From Erinaceus europaeus (taxonomy: Eukaryota > Chordata > Mammalia > Eulipotyphla > Erinaceidae), in assembly GCF_950295315.1 (NCBI RefSeq), contig NC_080164.1:56993296-57057295 (forward strand): a stretch of DNA of 64,000 nt. The letters are read 5' to 3'. Both the position numbers and the translations under genes were made by a program. The notes under the pieces were generated by a model, which saw only the letters and a list, made by a program, of their open reading frames with translations, was not told where the DNA came from and did no database searches. This document shows positions 10,761-23,777 of the stretch, piece after piece (within the stretch, counting starts at the first letter, position 1; each line of letters starts with the position of its first letter).

Positions 10761-10779
10761 ATGTGCTCTATCATCTTTC

Positions 10780-11070
10780 TGGTAATTTAAACCCTCCCAT
10801 GCCTTCCAGGTATAAACAGTACTCATGTTCTGCAGAAAGCACTTCCTTTTCATTCTTGTCTCTACAGCCCACTCCTAACTTTTCAATGCTCTTATCATTT
10901 TCCTATACTATACTTGTTTTATTGCTATGCAGTATTATAAATCAAATTTGCCTGCATTCATTGTATCTAACTAAATTATAAACCTCTTATGGAGAGGGAG
11001 AGTGCCTTCGATACCTCAGTTGTTTAATTACGTGCCTCTACAGCACTTTTTGAATTGAGTTGACCCATTT
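10780..11070 (+). repeat. L2-like ancient LINE 3' end (tentative)
   Basis: The stretch TATAAACCTCTTATGGAGAG with 'gagtgcctt' downstream resembles the 'taagctccttgagggcaggg' end of L2. No reading frame of note. Judged by eye. Confidence 0.35.
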
Positions 11071-12340
11071 AGCTCCAATTCAGCTGCAATGCTAAAATGC
11101 CAGCCTTCCATTAGAATGAGCAGTGCCAACAAATCTGAGGAAAATATTAAAGTTGACTAAGTCTTTAGTAGAGCAACTCCCTAGAAATCATAAATTCCCT
11201 GTGAGGTTGGAATGAAGAACATGCTTTGAATATATAACCCTGGATCAATGTGACAAAGCAGGTGAAAAAGGTGCAGGGTGATTTAGAGGAAAGGAAGAAA
11301 AAATTAAAGAAGATTAGGGAACTCGGAGACCATGTTTTCAGACTACAATCAAGAGAACAGTTAATCATCCTGTGTTTCAGGGCAAATGTTTTATAGTAGA
11401 GTAGTTTTTAGAGATAAACACTGGGGCAGAAAAATAGTTCAGTTGATGATATGTGAGCTCCTGGAATCAAATGGGAGAGAAGAGGAACAGTTCTATAACT
11501 GGAAAAACACAGTTACAGAAATAAAAATAGATAAATAAAAAAGAATTAAACTTTTTTTAGGTATTACATTGGATAAAATGCTATGCAGAGTGAGGTGGGG
11601 TGTATCTTTAAGATGATCCAGTGGAGTATTCCATAACTACCACAGAACTTACCTGGTCTTGGTTTCTATAAGATCTAGGAAGGAGCAAGTTTTTCAGTGG
11701 TGAGGATTTAACAGCTGGGATGTAAGGGAAATGAGAGTAACCAAGGACTGGTTACTAGCTGCCCCAATCTTGTTAGGACACCAGTTCATGTATCCTGGGA
11801 TAAATTATACCTTGAATAAAGATAGGATATGGAGAGAAAAGAGCAAATGGCGAGAAAAGTCTGTGCCTTTCCTTTCCTGGATAATTCCATCAACACTCCA
11901 GAATTTGTTGTTCTAAATGGTATGTCAATTCATTCTTTCTTTCTTCCCTTTTTCTCTTTCTTCCCCTCCCTCCTCATCTTCCTCCTCCTTCTTCTCTCTA
12001 CCAGGGAATGAAAACAGGACCTCTCATATGCATGCTCAGTATTACTGAATAGCCTTCCCAGGTCAACTTTCTCATTCTTTATTTACACTATAGCATTACT
12101 CCACTATTCATGGAACTTACACCCCTTCCCTACCCTTGCCAGGCCTAAATGTCATTCATCTGGGTTGCTCCTAAGTGGTGTCTGGGCTTGCACCCTAGCT
12201 TTGTGAATTAGGTAAAGCATACATTCTCTTGATCTTTAGTCCTTTCTCCCTCTCCCTCTTCCCCCCTTCTTTCCTCCAGTTGCTGGAAAGTCTCTGGGGC
12301 TCCATGATGTACCCAGTGGCCAATCCCCCTAAGCCCCCCT
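11071..12340. other. Single-copy sequence with a pyrimidine tract
   Basis: Pyrimidine-rich tract at about 11933-12002 (CTTT/CCTC), followed by a stretch that may be a decayed SINE. No gene recognised. Confidence 0.4.
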
Positions 12341-12344
12341 TTTT

Positions 12345-12540
12345 TTCTTCATTTTTTTATTCAATAGACAGAGAGAAATTGATACTGGAATGGAAGACAG
12401 GCAGAGAGAAAGACACCTGCAGACTTGCTTCACCCCTTGTGAAGCTACCCTGCTTCAGGTGGGGGGCAGGTACTCAAACCCTGGTTCTTCCTGTGTAGTA
12501 CTCTGTGCTCTTAACCCTTTGTGCCACTGCCTGACTCCAT
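12345..12540 (-). mobile_element. tRNA-derived SINE, family B
   Basis: Antisense body (AAGACACCTGCAGACTTGC near 12410) and head (TGTGCTCTTAACCCTTTGTG near 12505). No clear TSD. Confidence 0.75.
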
Positions 12541-12649
12541 CTTCAGTTGTTTCTTTATGGAACTACTTCCCTTAAATTTTGCTCAGTTCTGTAAAACGTA
12601 CTGTAGCCAGAGGGGAAGTGGCCTTATTTTGGGAGAGATTCAGCACTCT

Positions 12650-12790
12650 AGGACAATGCTTTTATTCTCTTTCTGGGACTGATTCTTCTCCATCTTCTTA
12701 GGCAAGGCACTTTGTTTTCTCATCTCTAAAATGGGATAACAAGTCTGATTTGACAGAGATATTATGGGAATACATCCATTTGCCAGACGT
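12650..12790 (+). repeat. MIR-like remnant
   Basis: GGCAAGGCACTTTG, then CTCATCTCTAAAATGGGATA and GATATTATGGGAATA, follows the order of the MIR core ('gcaagtcactt', 'catctgtaaaatgggg', 'gttgtgagga'). Confidence 0.6.
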
Positions 12791-13400
12791 TTCCCTTTGA
12801 AGTCAACTAGGATGTGTTATTACAATAACCACTCGTCTTTGAAGACACAGGCACAAACCTGGAGGCATCTCAAATACATTTAATTGGCTCCATTTTGCTT
12901 CCAGCAAAATTATAAGAGGAAATGCTAAAATGTTTAAGTGGGGAGAGGAAATCATGGGGGTGGAGGAAGAACAATCAATATTAATGGTAGCCCACTCCTA
13001 ATAATATTAGTCAACCATACAAACTGACTTTTTTTTTTTGAAAGATAAATTGCTCCATGTACTTGCTGTAAACATCAGGAAATTTTGCGGGTGGCCTCTA
13101 GAACTAAATTAAAGAGGTGCAAGTTGCAGGTAGGTAAAGTAGCTCTAAAGAATCACTGCCAGAAATCAAATGAGTGGCAGGGAGTTGTAGAATTTTCCTC
13201 ATGAGACAGGATAGTACTCTCCATGTGGGGTACTTGGCTACTTTTGGCATCCTACTTTACTGGCAAGACAATCATTCCAAACAGAATTCCAACTATCAGA
13301 TGCATGCCTTTATTATTCCGTATTTAACCTCACCACACAAAATCTGTGGGTGATTCCCTGCCCCCTTTTCTTTCTTTTCCTTTCTTTTTTTCCTTCACTC
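12791..13400. other. Single-copy sequence, nothing recognised
   Basis: No gene or clear repeat. Short pyrimidine-rich run at its right edge. Confidence 0.4.
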
Positions 13401-14400
13401 TTTCTGGGCTGATTCTATTAATTTCCCCCCAATGGCACCTGCAGCCCTGCACTGAAGCGGCCATTGATGATCTCCTTATTCATCTCATAGCAGAGAGGCC
13501 ATTTGGATGAATATATGTTCCCCATTTTCTTTGCATTATAAATTCAGTGTTGTGGGAAAAGGAGTGAAATGTAATGGGAAGGCCTCCACAGAGAAATGTC
13601 CCTATTTGAGAAGAGGAGTTTTATAGGGGGGAACAATTGACAGCCTCTCAGTATAGTGGGCACATTTTTCTGTACAACTGCATCACCACTAATGATAAAT
13701 GAGGAATGTTTGATAGCTGGCTCCGTTGTCTGACAGCTACAGTTTTGGCCAGAGGGCCGTGGCAGGCTTTAGACTTCTGTTCAAAATGAGTTAAACATAT
13801 TAGGCATTATGAAGGCACAGAAGCCTCCAGAATGAGTGCTGAAATGAGTGATCCGGGTAGGCTCCTGGGTACACAACTTGCAAAGCAGATGTCATTCTAA
13901 TAATGTGTGATATAGAACATGCCTGTCCTAAACCCTGCCGGATGAAATATGAAGCCCCGTTGGTGATATTTAATACCATTTTATGAGGTGCCATCTTATA
14001 AAGACAATGCCCGCCGTATGTGGAATGCTTAAGGTATTTTGCCAAAGGCACAGGGAGGTATCTGGAGTAAGTAGAATTTTTATTATTTTATAAGCCTTTA
14101 CTTTGTAATATTTCTGTTTCCACATTATTGTGGGGGCTTGCTGCCCTAACCCTTTGTCGAGTGAACTTGATGAGAAGCTTGCTGGTAGATTGACAGATAG
14201 CCTTCACTGTTTTCTGGAAGGAAAGGCTGGCTTCTACCTAAATGCATTCATCAGAAAGCCCTCAAAGAGGAAATACAATGTTGCCATAAGCATTCTTGGA
14301 GCGGAGACTTTGAGGCTGGCATGAAAAAATATTTCCATTTTTCAAGTGGACCATTTCAAGGCTAATAGAGGATTTGTGTGGTCTATAGTGACTAGAACGT
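13400..14400. other. Complex single-copy stretch, possible conserved noncoding DNA
   Basis: About 1 kb of non-repetitive sequence with more balanced base composition than its neighbours, holding two unremarkable open frames (13800-14051 minus, 14130-14324 plus). Neither frame shows a recognisable domain or convincing splice sites. Conservation cannot be judged from one sequence. Confidence 0.3.
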
Positions 14401-14654
14401 TTTTCCTTCTTCCCCTATAGCTGTTCCTCATGTTGGATACCCACCAAACATTCAAACCTTGGAATACCTTTTGGGACATCCCAAGGTTCATGAGTCTTAT
14501 AAATTTTATCCACAACCTCCTTGTGTCTCTCTCTGCTTAAAGTCCCAGAAAGTGTATGCATGTGAATAATAATGGGATGTGATTCCCAGGAGAAGCATAT
14601 GTGGTGCAGAGAGAACAAGGGCATTGCTAGAAACAATGAGGTGCTATTAAGAGT

Positions 14655-14957
14655 GTCCTGGAGCTCCGCTTCCCCAGAGCCCCACCCTACTAGGGAAAGA
14701 GAGAGGCAGGCTGGGAGTATGGATTGACCAGTCAACACCCATGTTCAGCGGGGAAGCAATTACAGAAACCAGACCTTCCACCTTCTGCATCCCATAATGA
14801 CCTTGGGTCCATACTCCTAGAGGGATAAAGAATAGGAAAGCTACCAGGGTATGGGATGGGATACAAGGATCTGGTGGTGGGAATTGTGTGGAGTTGTACC
14901 CCTCTTATCCTATGGTTTTGTTAATGTCTCCTTTTTTAAATAAATAAAAAAAATTTA
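14655..14957 (+). mobile_element. L1 3' UTR-type tail, strongly 5'-truncated
   Basis: Sense copy of the terminal ~300 bp (GTCCTGGAGCTCCGCTTCCC to CCCCTCTTATCCTATGG), then an A-rich tail. Short direct repeat AAGAGT at about 14649-14654 and 14960-14965. Well preserved, so probably a later insertion than the 24.6 kb copy. Confidence 0.88.
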
Positions 14958-14965
14958 AAAAGAGT

Positions 14966-16185
14966 ACCCAGCTTTCAACATATTGCATTTTATATTTGTT
15001 TCCTAAATACATTTGTATTTGCAATCCCATGTACCCTGTAAGACGTTCCAGAAGTTGAGAATCATCTAATTGACCACACTCAGCATGTTTCCTTTCTTTG
15101 CCACCTTACCTGTGTACAGGAAGATACCATACAGCACATTTCTGAAGCATTGTTTGTCCTCCTTACCCTGAGGTTTTGAGCAGTGATATTTTTTCAGAGA
15201 TCTGATAGGTGTATATTAATTATTCATGAAGTGAAGATTGGTGGAGTTTTGTTGTTTAAATGAAGGCATGTCTCTTATAAAGCTTGGTAGTTTCTTTAGC
15301 ATGTCTCTGGAACTAATATAACTAAGGTCAACTACTTCAGAATTCCAAACAAGCTTTTTGGACTGATCTCTACAGTCTACCTTACAGTTTATGGAATTAA
15401 GTAGTGCCTTCTATCAATGGTAAAACGTCTACTGAAACATCAATACCCATAGCCAGCTTGTGTGGCTAGGAAGACTACTTGTTTGTATACCATTGACTCT
15501 CTGCCACCATCAGTGAAGCTATTTGCTAACACATAGTCTATTGTGTTTATTTCCCAATAGATTTATACAGATTGTTCTTGTTATTATGTGATTTAGTTAA
15601 ACATTTAGTAATTGATGAAATATGACTATAAGATGAAGAGTGTTGTTCCTCTGTTATTGAAATACACACTTTGGGACTACTCGATGAAAGCAAGACTTTA
15701 AAAAAAGTGTGCTATTGAATTAAACATGTGTAAAACATCTGCAAAGGATTGGGATAAGATCATAAAAATTAAGAGCACTTTATATTCACATTTCTTTGTG
15801 AGTGTTTCTAGTTTTCACCCTACTTTAAAGAAACTGAAATTGGAGATTGTGGTTGATGTATATTGTGGGTGTGGTTTATGCAAAAAGACTATTTGAACTC
15901 CAAAATGTTCATTCAAAGAAAGACAAATCTTAGGTCAAGGTAGAAGATTTGAAAATGGTCTACTTTTATAAAATTGTAACTTAACTAAATGATTTGATTC
16001 TCTGTACAGGCCTTTTGCAGTGACATGCTTTAACAGACATTTTCCGTTGGTCAACTTTCTAGAGGTTCTTTTTGTAGGAGATCTAAATCTATTCAAGTTC
16101 ACATGATTGATGGAATAGCAAGCAATATGGTTACTTTAACTGCTATGTTTCAGAAAAATGAAGGAAACTGAGTAAGTTTGAAAAT
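14966..16185. other. AT-rich single-copy sequence
   Basis: No gene, repeat or exon-like feature recognised. Confidence 0.4.
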
Positions 16186-16189
16186 TGAA

Positions 16190-16400
16190 ATAGAAGGACA
16201 TTCTAGAGTTGAGATAAGAGCACAGGATTTGGACTATAATGACCCACTTCTGCTACTTAGTACAAATAACCTTGAGGAGGTATGTCACTTAGCCTTTCAG
16301 GACCTGCTTCGTCATCTGTAAAATGAGGATAATGATATTCTTCCAGATATACCTTGCATCATTGCTCTGACTAGCAAATGATATAATTCATAGACTTTAA
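16190..16400 (+). repeat. MIR
   Basis: ATGTCACTTAGCCTTTCAGG, then CATCTGTAAAATGAGGATAA and a run-out ending GACTAGCAAATGATATAATTC match the MIR core in the right order and spacing. Confidence 0.75.
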
Positions 16401-17585
16401 GATCATCTGTGAATATGAGTTACCCCTGATGAAGCTACTACTGCTGTTCTTTCTCTTACCATTACTACTACTATCATTATATCTTATACTGTACACACAA
16501 ATAGTAACAATTGGGTGATAACATGATTAGGAAAAATAGGCACTAATTCTCTTCAAGTCTACTTTTTTTTTTTTTTTTTTTTGAGAAAATCTTTGCTTTG
16601 GAGAATGAGAGAATGTTTAGAAAATCAGTTCTTGCCACTCACCCTATGTGGGACTCTGGAGAGAGCATCTTAGTTTAGAAAACTATTTAATGGAGGGGAA
16701 GTCACTAACCAACAGTTTTCATGCTGGCTCTTTTTAGAACCCTAGGAATCTGCTTCCCTCTGATTATTTCATTATTATGGAGCTTTATGTAGTGTTTCTA
16801 TGGAAAATTTTGTTTAAAAATGAAAAACAGTTCAATTGTTTAAAAAGAAAAAAAATAATGAGTCCAACAGATAACTGGATTACAGGTTTCCTAATGTCCC
16901 TTTCAGCTAAAGATCCTTTGATTTTGTTATTCTATGAGTTGCTATGACCTCCATTCCCTGACTCTCAGACTGCCATAGTTGCTTAATTCCTAAGTGAATC
17001 ATCAGAGCCAAAGACAACAAATTGTCCAAGCAATTAACTGTCTGGCATATGTGTAAGTGCCAGCTCTCAGCATGTGGCCTGGCCCTTCTTTTTGTGGACA
17101 ATGGCAGGCTCAGGGTCCATATGACAATATTTCTTATGCCAGAACTCAGGCCTATCATTGAAATAAGACCGAAACCCCTCACATTTCTCAAGAAGCAAGG
17201 AAATTGGCAGATTGGTGATTGTCCATCATTTTTAACTAAGGTGTTTTAAAGGCCATTGTGTCCCTTTCAGAATTAAAGGCATTAAATGAGAGGAGTGTGA
17301 CAGTTACAAATTTTTTGTTTAAGTCTCTTTGTATAAAATCCTGATTGATTGCTCATTTGATATGAGTGACTTGATAAGAAATTCATATTCTAAATGAGGA
17401 GGATTGGATGTTACCATGGGTCCAGCTTCTGTCCTAGACACTATTAAGCAAAACCAAATTATTTTCCTCTACATCTCCCTTTGCTAGGAAGCTCTCAGGC
17501 TGTTCCTCTAGGTTATTTGTGATAGGCTGTAGCCAAAATTCTTATGTTGTTATCCTACTTTCAAATAGGCCACTGCATCTTTCCT
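16401..17585. other. Single-copy sequence with a poly-T run
   Basis: T-run at about 16563-16582. No gene recognised. The 16907-17191 minus frame has no family resemblance. Confidence 0.4.
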
Positions 17586-17589
17586 TTTA

Positions 17590-17735
17590 TTTTCTCTCTC
17601 TCTCTCTCCTTTTCTTTCAAGATGGCTACTTAGGTCTGGGTTATGGTGGTATGGGGGTTGAACCTGAGACTTAAGAGCCTCAGGCATCAAAGTCTTTTGT
17701 ATAACCATTATGATATCCCCCTTGCTCACAGACTT
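17590..17735 (-). mobile_element. tRNA-derived SINE, family D
   Basis: Antisense copy: GGTTGAACCTGAGAC (B box complement) near 17660 and GTATAACCATTATGATATC (A-box region complement) near 17700. Confidence 0.75.
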
Positions 17736-17741
17736 TTTGTT

Positions 17742-18020
17742 TGTTTTCTGTCTTTTCCCTTTTGTTGCCCTTTTTTTTATTGTTGTTGTAGTTGTTGTTG
17801 TTATTGATGTCATCATTGTTGGATAGGACAGAGAGAAATGGAGAGAGGAGGGGAAGACAGAGAGGGGGAGAGAAAGACAGACACCTGCAGACCTACTTGA
17901 CTGCTTGTGAAACGTCTTCCCTGCAGTTGAGGAGCCGGGGGGCTTGAGCTGGGGTCCTTATACTGGTCCTTGTGCTTTGCGCCAGGTGCGCTTAACCCGC
18001 TGTGCTACTGCCCAACTCCC
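17742..18020 (-). mobile_element. tRNA-derived SINE, family A
   Basis: Antisense full-length copy: CCCTTTTGTTGCCC tail side, GGATAGGACAGAGAGAAATGG body, GCGCTTAACCCGCTGTGC head. Direct repeat TTTGTTTTC on both sides (approximate). Sits between a D and a C copy, all minus strand. Confidence 0.88.
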
Positions 18021-18029
18021 TGTTTATTT

Positions 18030-18178
18030 GTTTTCAAGTTTTATTTATTTACTAGAGAAAGAAAGAGAGAGAGAGAATATCAGAGTATTACTCTGGCATA
18101 TGTGATACTGGGGATTGAACTCATTATCCTATGTTTGCAAGTCCACTGTGCTACCTTGTGTGCCATGCCACTGCAGCT
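18030..18178 (-). mobile_element. tRNA-derived SINE, family C
   Basis: Antisense: TTTATTTATTTACTAGAG tail side, ACTCTGGCATATGTGATACT body and GGGATTGAACTCATTATCC (B-box region). Confidence 0.75.
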
Positions 18179-18334
18179 TTAGATTCAAGATCACTCTGCC
18201 CAAAGGAAACACCCACACACAGAGTGGGCAATTCATTATTTCTTAGCATAGAAAAGAAAGGTAGACTAACAACCCCTTGGCTGGACACTTTCTTTTGAGT
18301 TCTATGATTGTCAGTACACTGTGGTGTAGAGTCT

Positions 18335-18512
18335 GAGAGGGCCAAAAGATCGCTCACCTGGTGGGACTTCTTCCTTGCCATACACACAGCCTGGGTTCAG
18401 GTTGTGCATCACATAGGCTGCCACATAGGCATGCAGGACACTGGAGAAGCTCTGGTGCTGGAATCTCTCCCTCTCTCTCTAGATAAAGTAAAGATTATTA
18501 AAATGGTTTTTT
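18335..18512 (+). mobile_element. tRNA-derived SINE, family E
   Basis: Sense: GATCGCTCACCTGGTGGGAC (A-box-like), GGGTTCAGGTTGTGC (B-box-like, degraded), CACTGGAGAAGCTCTGGTGC body and a CT-rich end, then an A-rich tail. Only clear copy of this family in the window. Confidence 0.65.
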
Positions 18513-21500
18513 AATTACTAAAAAATAAGGAAAGAAAAAAACCAGAGTATCATTTATGCCAGAGAGAAGCAGCATCCCTAGTTCTCCTAGACTTCTGAAG
18601 CAGTCTTGAGTTCTGATTTCAGAAAGTTCAACTCCTCATTTGTGTTATCTGAATTTTCAGTAAGAATATCCAGATATTGGAATTTTTCCATATTTGTGTT
18701 TTTAGTGAAGAACAAAACTTTGCTCTGTTTTCTAGTAGAGAGTTTAGCCTGCATTATTATAAAGTTCTCACATTCACACAGTAGGGTAAAAACTTGCCAA
18801 CAAGGTCAGGTAACTGAACAATTCAGGTCAATAATATTTTCATTGTCAGCGAAGTTATGATAGGTGTACTACATTATTATTTTAATGCCTTAAAATGTAA
18901 CACTTAATTTTTGGAATAATCCAGCTATGGTACACTAGTGTAATAGGTACATTCGATTGTATAATTGGGACTGACAAATGTGTACTGGGGAACATATCTG
19001 AGAACTGGAAAGAATTCCTCCTGACGATTAAGCTGTAAAGTTAATGTCTACTGGGGCAGAGTATAAATCTGTTAACTGTCCTTATAGGAAGGCAATGAGT
19101 TTCATGTTTAGAAAAATCTGGCTCCAAGTTGAGTCACTATAGTGATACATCATAAAAATACTATGTTCACCAGTGGAAGGGCTATTCAAATATAAAAGTA
19201 TGAAAGAGGAAGATTCCAGAAGTAAATTTTGACTCCTGAAAATACCATCCAAGGGTGAGAGGCCCTCAGCCTGGCACTGCTGTGCTGTGGTCAAGATGGG
19301 TACAACAGGTAGTGCGATCTCACATGCCAAGCATATTCTTATTCTGACTCGCATAGTCTTCTGGTGAGAGTTTTATTAGAATGAGATTCAGTTCTCAGGC
19401 AGAAAACTATTTGGGCATCCAGACCCAAGCATTTTGGCCTGAGTGAGGACATTTCTCTTAAGTAAGTCCATGAATACTTAGGTCTCCACAATGCACAATT
19501 ATGTACTTAAGAGTCTGAGAAATTTTACTGGGTTTTGGTTAATCCAGTGTTTCTGAAGCTCATTTAATTGGGGGTATGCTTTTTAAAACTAAACCTAACA
19601 AACCCCGTGAAATGTATGTTAGGGAACACTGAGTTAAGTGGAAGTGAAAATCAATGTTAGAAAGACTTCTAATGGTTTAAACTAGCTGTAGAAACCTCAG
19701 TTCCTCCCCTGACTGCATGACTGAGGCCTCGCCACTCTCATTACTGCATCTTTTTGACTTGGTGCAGTAGAAAATCTTTAACTTAGTAACACTAACAATA
19801 TTAGGGTGTGTACATAGATACACAGTTTATAAAAAGGGCATACATAAATGTATTTATATTGTGCATAGGTATGCATGTATATATCATGTGGTATCTCTCT
19901 CTTATCTGCAAGCAAAACCTCACTGAATAAAAACACATTAGTCCTCAAGATTGCTATTTTCCCTTCAAGTGCAATTCTTAAAGAATCACATCAAACATAT
20001 TCTTGGTAAATTTCCATCCCAAGTCACTTAGGCAGTTTTTAAATTATTAGCCAAATGAGTAGAATTTAATGGGTACAGCTCAAATAAGACTTGCCCTCAC
20101 ATTACATTTGATTGTCACTTTCCATTTCCTGATTGGCATCGATGGTGTCCTACTCTAAATCCTTCTGAAATCTTTGAGGAACCCTACATTATAAGAAATA
20201 TACATTGAGGTTAATTGGATAAAAAAAGAAAGAAAATGTGTTTCTATGCTGATAAATCTGTAGCTAGACAATAATTGCAAAATGATATATAGGTGAAAGC
20301 TCAAAGTAGCAAATACTGGTTTTGTAGGATTATATTATTATACAGGATAAGTCAACTTCCTGTCTGTCACATGCTCCCTTGGGGAAAATTTAGAAACCAG
20401 GTGCATATTTTTGTGTCTATTTCTTAGTTATGCAGGTGGTTCACTGAAGAGGCCTCTTATTTTTGGGCCTCAGAGTTTACTTCACTCCCTTAAGCAATGG
20501 GATATGAGTATCTCTCGTATGCATCCCTGGTTACAGCCTCCATGAAGTTTTTTTCTCCCTCTACCACTCTGGATATTGTTGCCACTGTCAAATGGGAAAT
20601 ACATAGAAATGGGAGATTAAAAATGTAAATTTTATAAACAGAAATCATAGGTCCTAAATCCTTAGCAAAGAAAAGCCAACATAAGTAAGAACATTAAAAA
20701 ACATACATAAATAGTGCTTCCAGGCTGAATATGTTAAATAATTCAAGAGTTAAGTCATAAGCGTTCTTAAACTTAAGTATAAAAATGCCCTTGACAATAT
20801 TTCATAGCCGTGCATTTCTTTAAAATATTTAGCATTCTCATTAAAGAGAATGACTTTAGTTTATATAATAGTTACACTCCTGCTTGTTAATATGAAGGAA
20901 TTTAGGAGCAAAAAGCATTCTTATGTATATAAGCAAAAGGCAATTTACATACAAAGTTGGACAACTATTCACTTTTTATTTATTTCTGGATCATCAACAT
21001 CTACATATAGCTATACAGCATTTAAACAAATTTGTTCCTTAATGTGCAATATTAATATTCTCTGCCCCAAAGTGCCATTTGCTAATGCCATTGTGAAGAC
21101 AGGTTCCTTCAAAGCTACACAGAAGTCCCTGCTTTAGAAAGACTTAATGAACCTTACATTTTTTGGAATACTGCACAGTATAATGCCTATTACATATTCA
21201 TTGCTAGAATGGAAGATTTCCTTTAACTCTGAGCTTCCTGGTCTAGTTCTCTGTAAAACATTGTCAAAAGTCACCAGAGATTTTCGTGGAAAATTGTGAC
21301 TCTTGATAGCAGGATGTAATGGGGAGGTTTAGAGTAGAGAAGCCAGGAGTCTATCGCCCCACTGGGAGATATTCTGACAGACAAATGGATGGATAATACA
21401 ATTTTTGACATAATGGGATGAAAAAGTTTATGCCAGAAAGAACTGAATTAAAGTTATTACTTTTAAAGAAAGTCTGAAGTTTCAAATCAGAATTTCCAGT

Positions 21501-21720
21501 GTGTGCTTCATTTTACTGCTTATATGCAGACGAGATTTTAAGACAAAGATGCTGTCAAGTGATTTATAGTTACCAACAAGTCCTCCATAAAATTTTAGTT
21601 ACCTCTCTCTAAACATTCACAATGATAAACACAATATTCTTTTCTCTCTCTCTCTGTTTTAATAAAGAAGACCTAACGTTGTTCTTTTATGTTCCTATTT
21701 TTTTAAAAGGGGGGGATCTT
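18513..21720. other. Single-copy AT-rich sequence, no gene
   Basis: About 3.2 kb without a recognised repeat or exon. Open frames are short and compositionally biased. Confidence 0.4.
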
Positions 21721-21737
21721 AGAAACTCTTTTTTTAA

Positions 21738-22018
21738 AAATATTTTATTTTATTTATTTATTCCCTTTTGTTGCCCTTGTTGTTTTATTGTTGTAGTTAT
21801 TGTTGTTGTCGTCGTTGTTGGATAGGACAGAGAGAAATGGAGAGAGGAGGGGAAGACAGAGAGGGAGGAGAGAAAGACAGACACCTGCAGACCTGCTTCA
21901 CCACCTGTGAAGCGACTCCCCTGCAGGTGGGGAGCCAGGGTTCGAACCGGGATCCTTATGCCGGTCCTTGTGCTTTGCGCCACCTGCGCTTAACCCGCTG
22001 CGCTACAGCCCGACTCCC
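21738..22018 (-). mobile_element. Young family A SINE
   Basis: Antisense, near-consensus and CpG-rich: B box GGTTCGAACC at about 21943, GCGCTTAACCCGCTGCGC head, GTCGTCG near the tail. A perfect 17-bp TSD, AGAAACTCTTTTTTTAA, lies at 21721-21737 and 22019-22035. Retained CpGs argue for recent insertion. Confidence 0.96.
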
Positions 22019-22036
22019 AGAAACTCTTTTTTTAAG

Positions 22037-22178
22037 AATTTATATATTTATTCATGAGAAAGAAGGAGGAGAGAAAGAACCAGACATCACTCTGGCACAT
22101 GTGCTGCCAGGGATCGAACTCAGAACCTCATGGTTGAGAACCCAATGCTTTATCCACTGCGCCACCTCCCGGACCATT
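22037..22178 (-). mobile_element. tRNA-derived SINE, family C
   Basis: Antisense: TTATTCATGAGAAAGAAGG, ACTCTGGCACATGTGCTGCC, GGGATCGAACTCAGAACC (B box), TTTATCCACTGCGCCACCTC (A box). Abuts the preceding SINE's right TSD. Confidence 0.9.
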
Positions 22179-23340
22179 TATGTTCAATTTTGTCATTACA
22201 AAAAGCAGATAGATAATTTTCAGAGGTGCTAAACATAGCATTAAGGAATTAAAGAATAGAAGATACCATGGTACAAACTAGCATCTGTACATTCTAGGAA
22301 ATGTAACTGGAATTTTCTTGAAGAGTGGTTAAATAGCACAATTGGAGGGAAAATGGGCAATTTTTCAGACAGCTGTTTTTTTTTTAAGTGATATTTTGCA
22401 TATATATGTATACATGTATTACTTGCAGGAATATATTTGCGTATTATAAACTATGTATGTATATGTGTGTATGTGCATATATATTTACATTTATATTTCA
22501 AACATCAAACTAATGTAGCTCAAGCTTCGAAATCAGCAACAGAAAGCAGGCAACATGCCTCCACTGGTATGATGAGGACTGAGTTGGAAGAACGGCTAAC
22601 CATTTCGCCTTCATGTTTGCCTCTCTAGGACTACAGTGCACTAGCATCAAATACAAGCTTCAGACTAAACCACCCCTAACATGCACTCCACCATATCCAT
22701 TTAGCTCTGGATGTTTGGAAACATACTGCCGCCTTCATTCTCTTAACATTCTCCATTTTATTTCAGACCCTTACAAAAATCACATAATCTCATAATTGGT
22801 TTCCATGACACCTTTTTTCTCCTTCACAATTGAAGTGGTCTACCCTATTTTTTCACCAAGCACAGGGCTTTGTGCTTACTCCTCTTGCAGTTCTTGTTCC
22901 TCTGTATGGATTTTATTCATTTTGTATCCGTCCTCCTTTCTGGATGATTCTGTGAGAATCATACTATATGTTTTCTTTTTTCTACAGTATTCACCAAGAT
23001 GGGGGTGAAACAATTTTCAGGGTTCTGAAGTTGAGTGCCTTGTTAATTTTGCATTATCTTCTTAAAGTCACACTACTTCTGTAGTGCCTGACACATAACA
23101 AGTGCCCAAGATACACATGACAACTATTGAAATGCCCTATCTAGTAGCCACAATATATGTTTTATGATCTATTCTTGGAATATACACCCTAGTAAAATTA
23201 CTTTCTTACTTTTAGTGCTTTCACAGATAGGTATCAGGGCATCATATCTACCAGAAATAGCTTTCATGTAATTATAGAGGAAAGGGGAGCTGTGAACTAA
23301 AATTAGGAGGTATGTCTATTTATATTGGCTGACTTACTGG
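22179..23340. other. Single-copy sequence with AT/TG-rich patch
   Basis: TATA/TGTA-rich patch at about 22395-22500. GTAGTGCCTGACACATAAC near 23080 resembles an ancient L2 3' end. No gene. Confidence 0.4.
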
Positions 23341-23344
23341 GATG

Positions 23345-23520
23345 ACATTTTCAGATAGGGACAGAGAAAGAGACAGAGACAGAGGGAAAGATATCATAGC
23401 ACTGAAGCTTTCACCACTACAGTGACAATATAGGTACACTATCCAGGGGAACTTTCTTGCTGGCCCAGAGTGTGCATTTAACAGTTAAACAGTGTGAAGC
23501 ATTTGCCACACTAGATAGTT
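23345..23520 (-). mobile_element. SINE family F remnant (tentative)
   Basis: Antisense GATATCATAGCACTGAAGC with purine-rich lead resembles the better preserved copy at 49.3 kb. Confidence 0.45.
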
Positions 23521-23574
23521 AAATTGTAATAACTATGTTTTTATTCTACTTAATATTTTTAATTTGAAATTTCT

Positions 23575-23777
23575 TTTTTAAATATACATTTTTATTTATT
23601 ATTGGATAGAGACTGAGAGAAAATGAGAGGGGAGAGGAGATAGAGAGGGAAAGAGACAGACAGACACCAGCAACTCTGCTTCATTGCTTGTGAAGCTTTC
23701 CACCTGTGGCTAGGGGCCAGGGGCTTGAATCTGTGTCCTTTTGCACTTAACCAGATGCATCACTACATGATCCCCAA
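23575..23777 (-). mobile_element. tRNA-derived SINE, family B
   Basis: Antisense: TTTATTTATTATTGGATAG tail side, GACACCAGCAACTCTGCTTC body, GGGGCTTGAATCTGTGTCC B-box region. Confidence 0.82.

Noticed and set aside
13800..14324. Two open frames in a complex stretch as possible exons
   Set aside because: No recognised domain and no convincing acceptor/donor pair. Conservation cannot be assessed.
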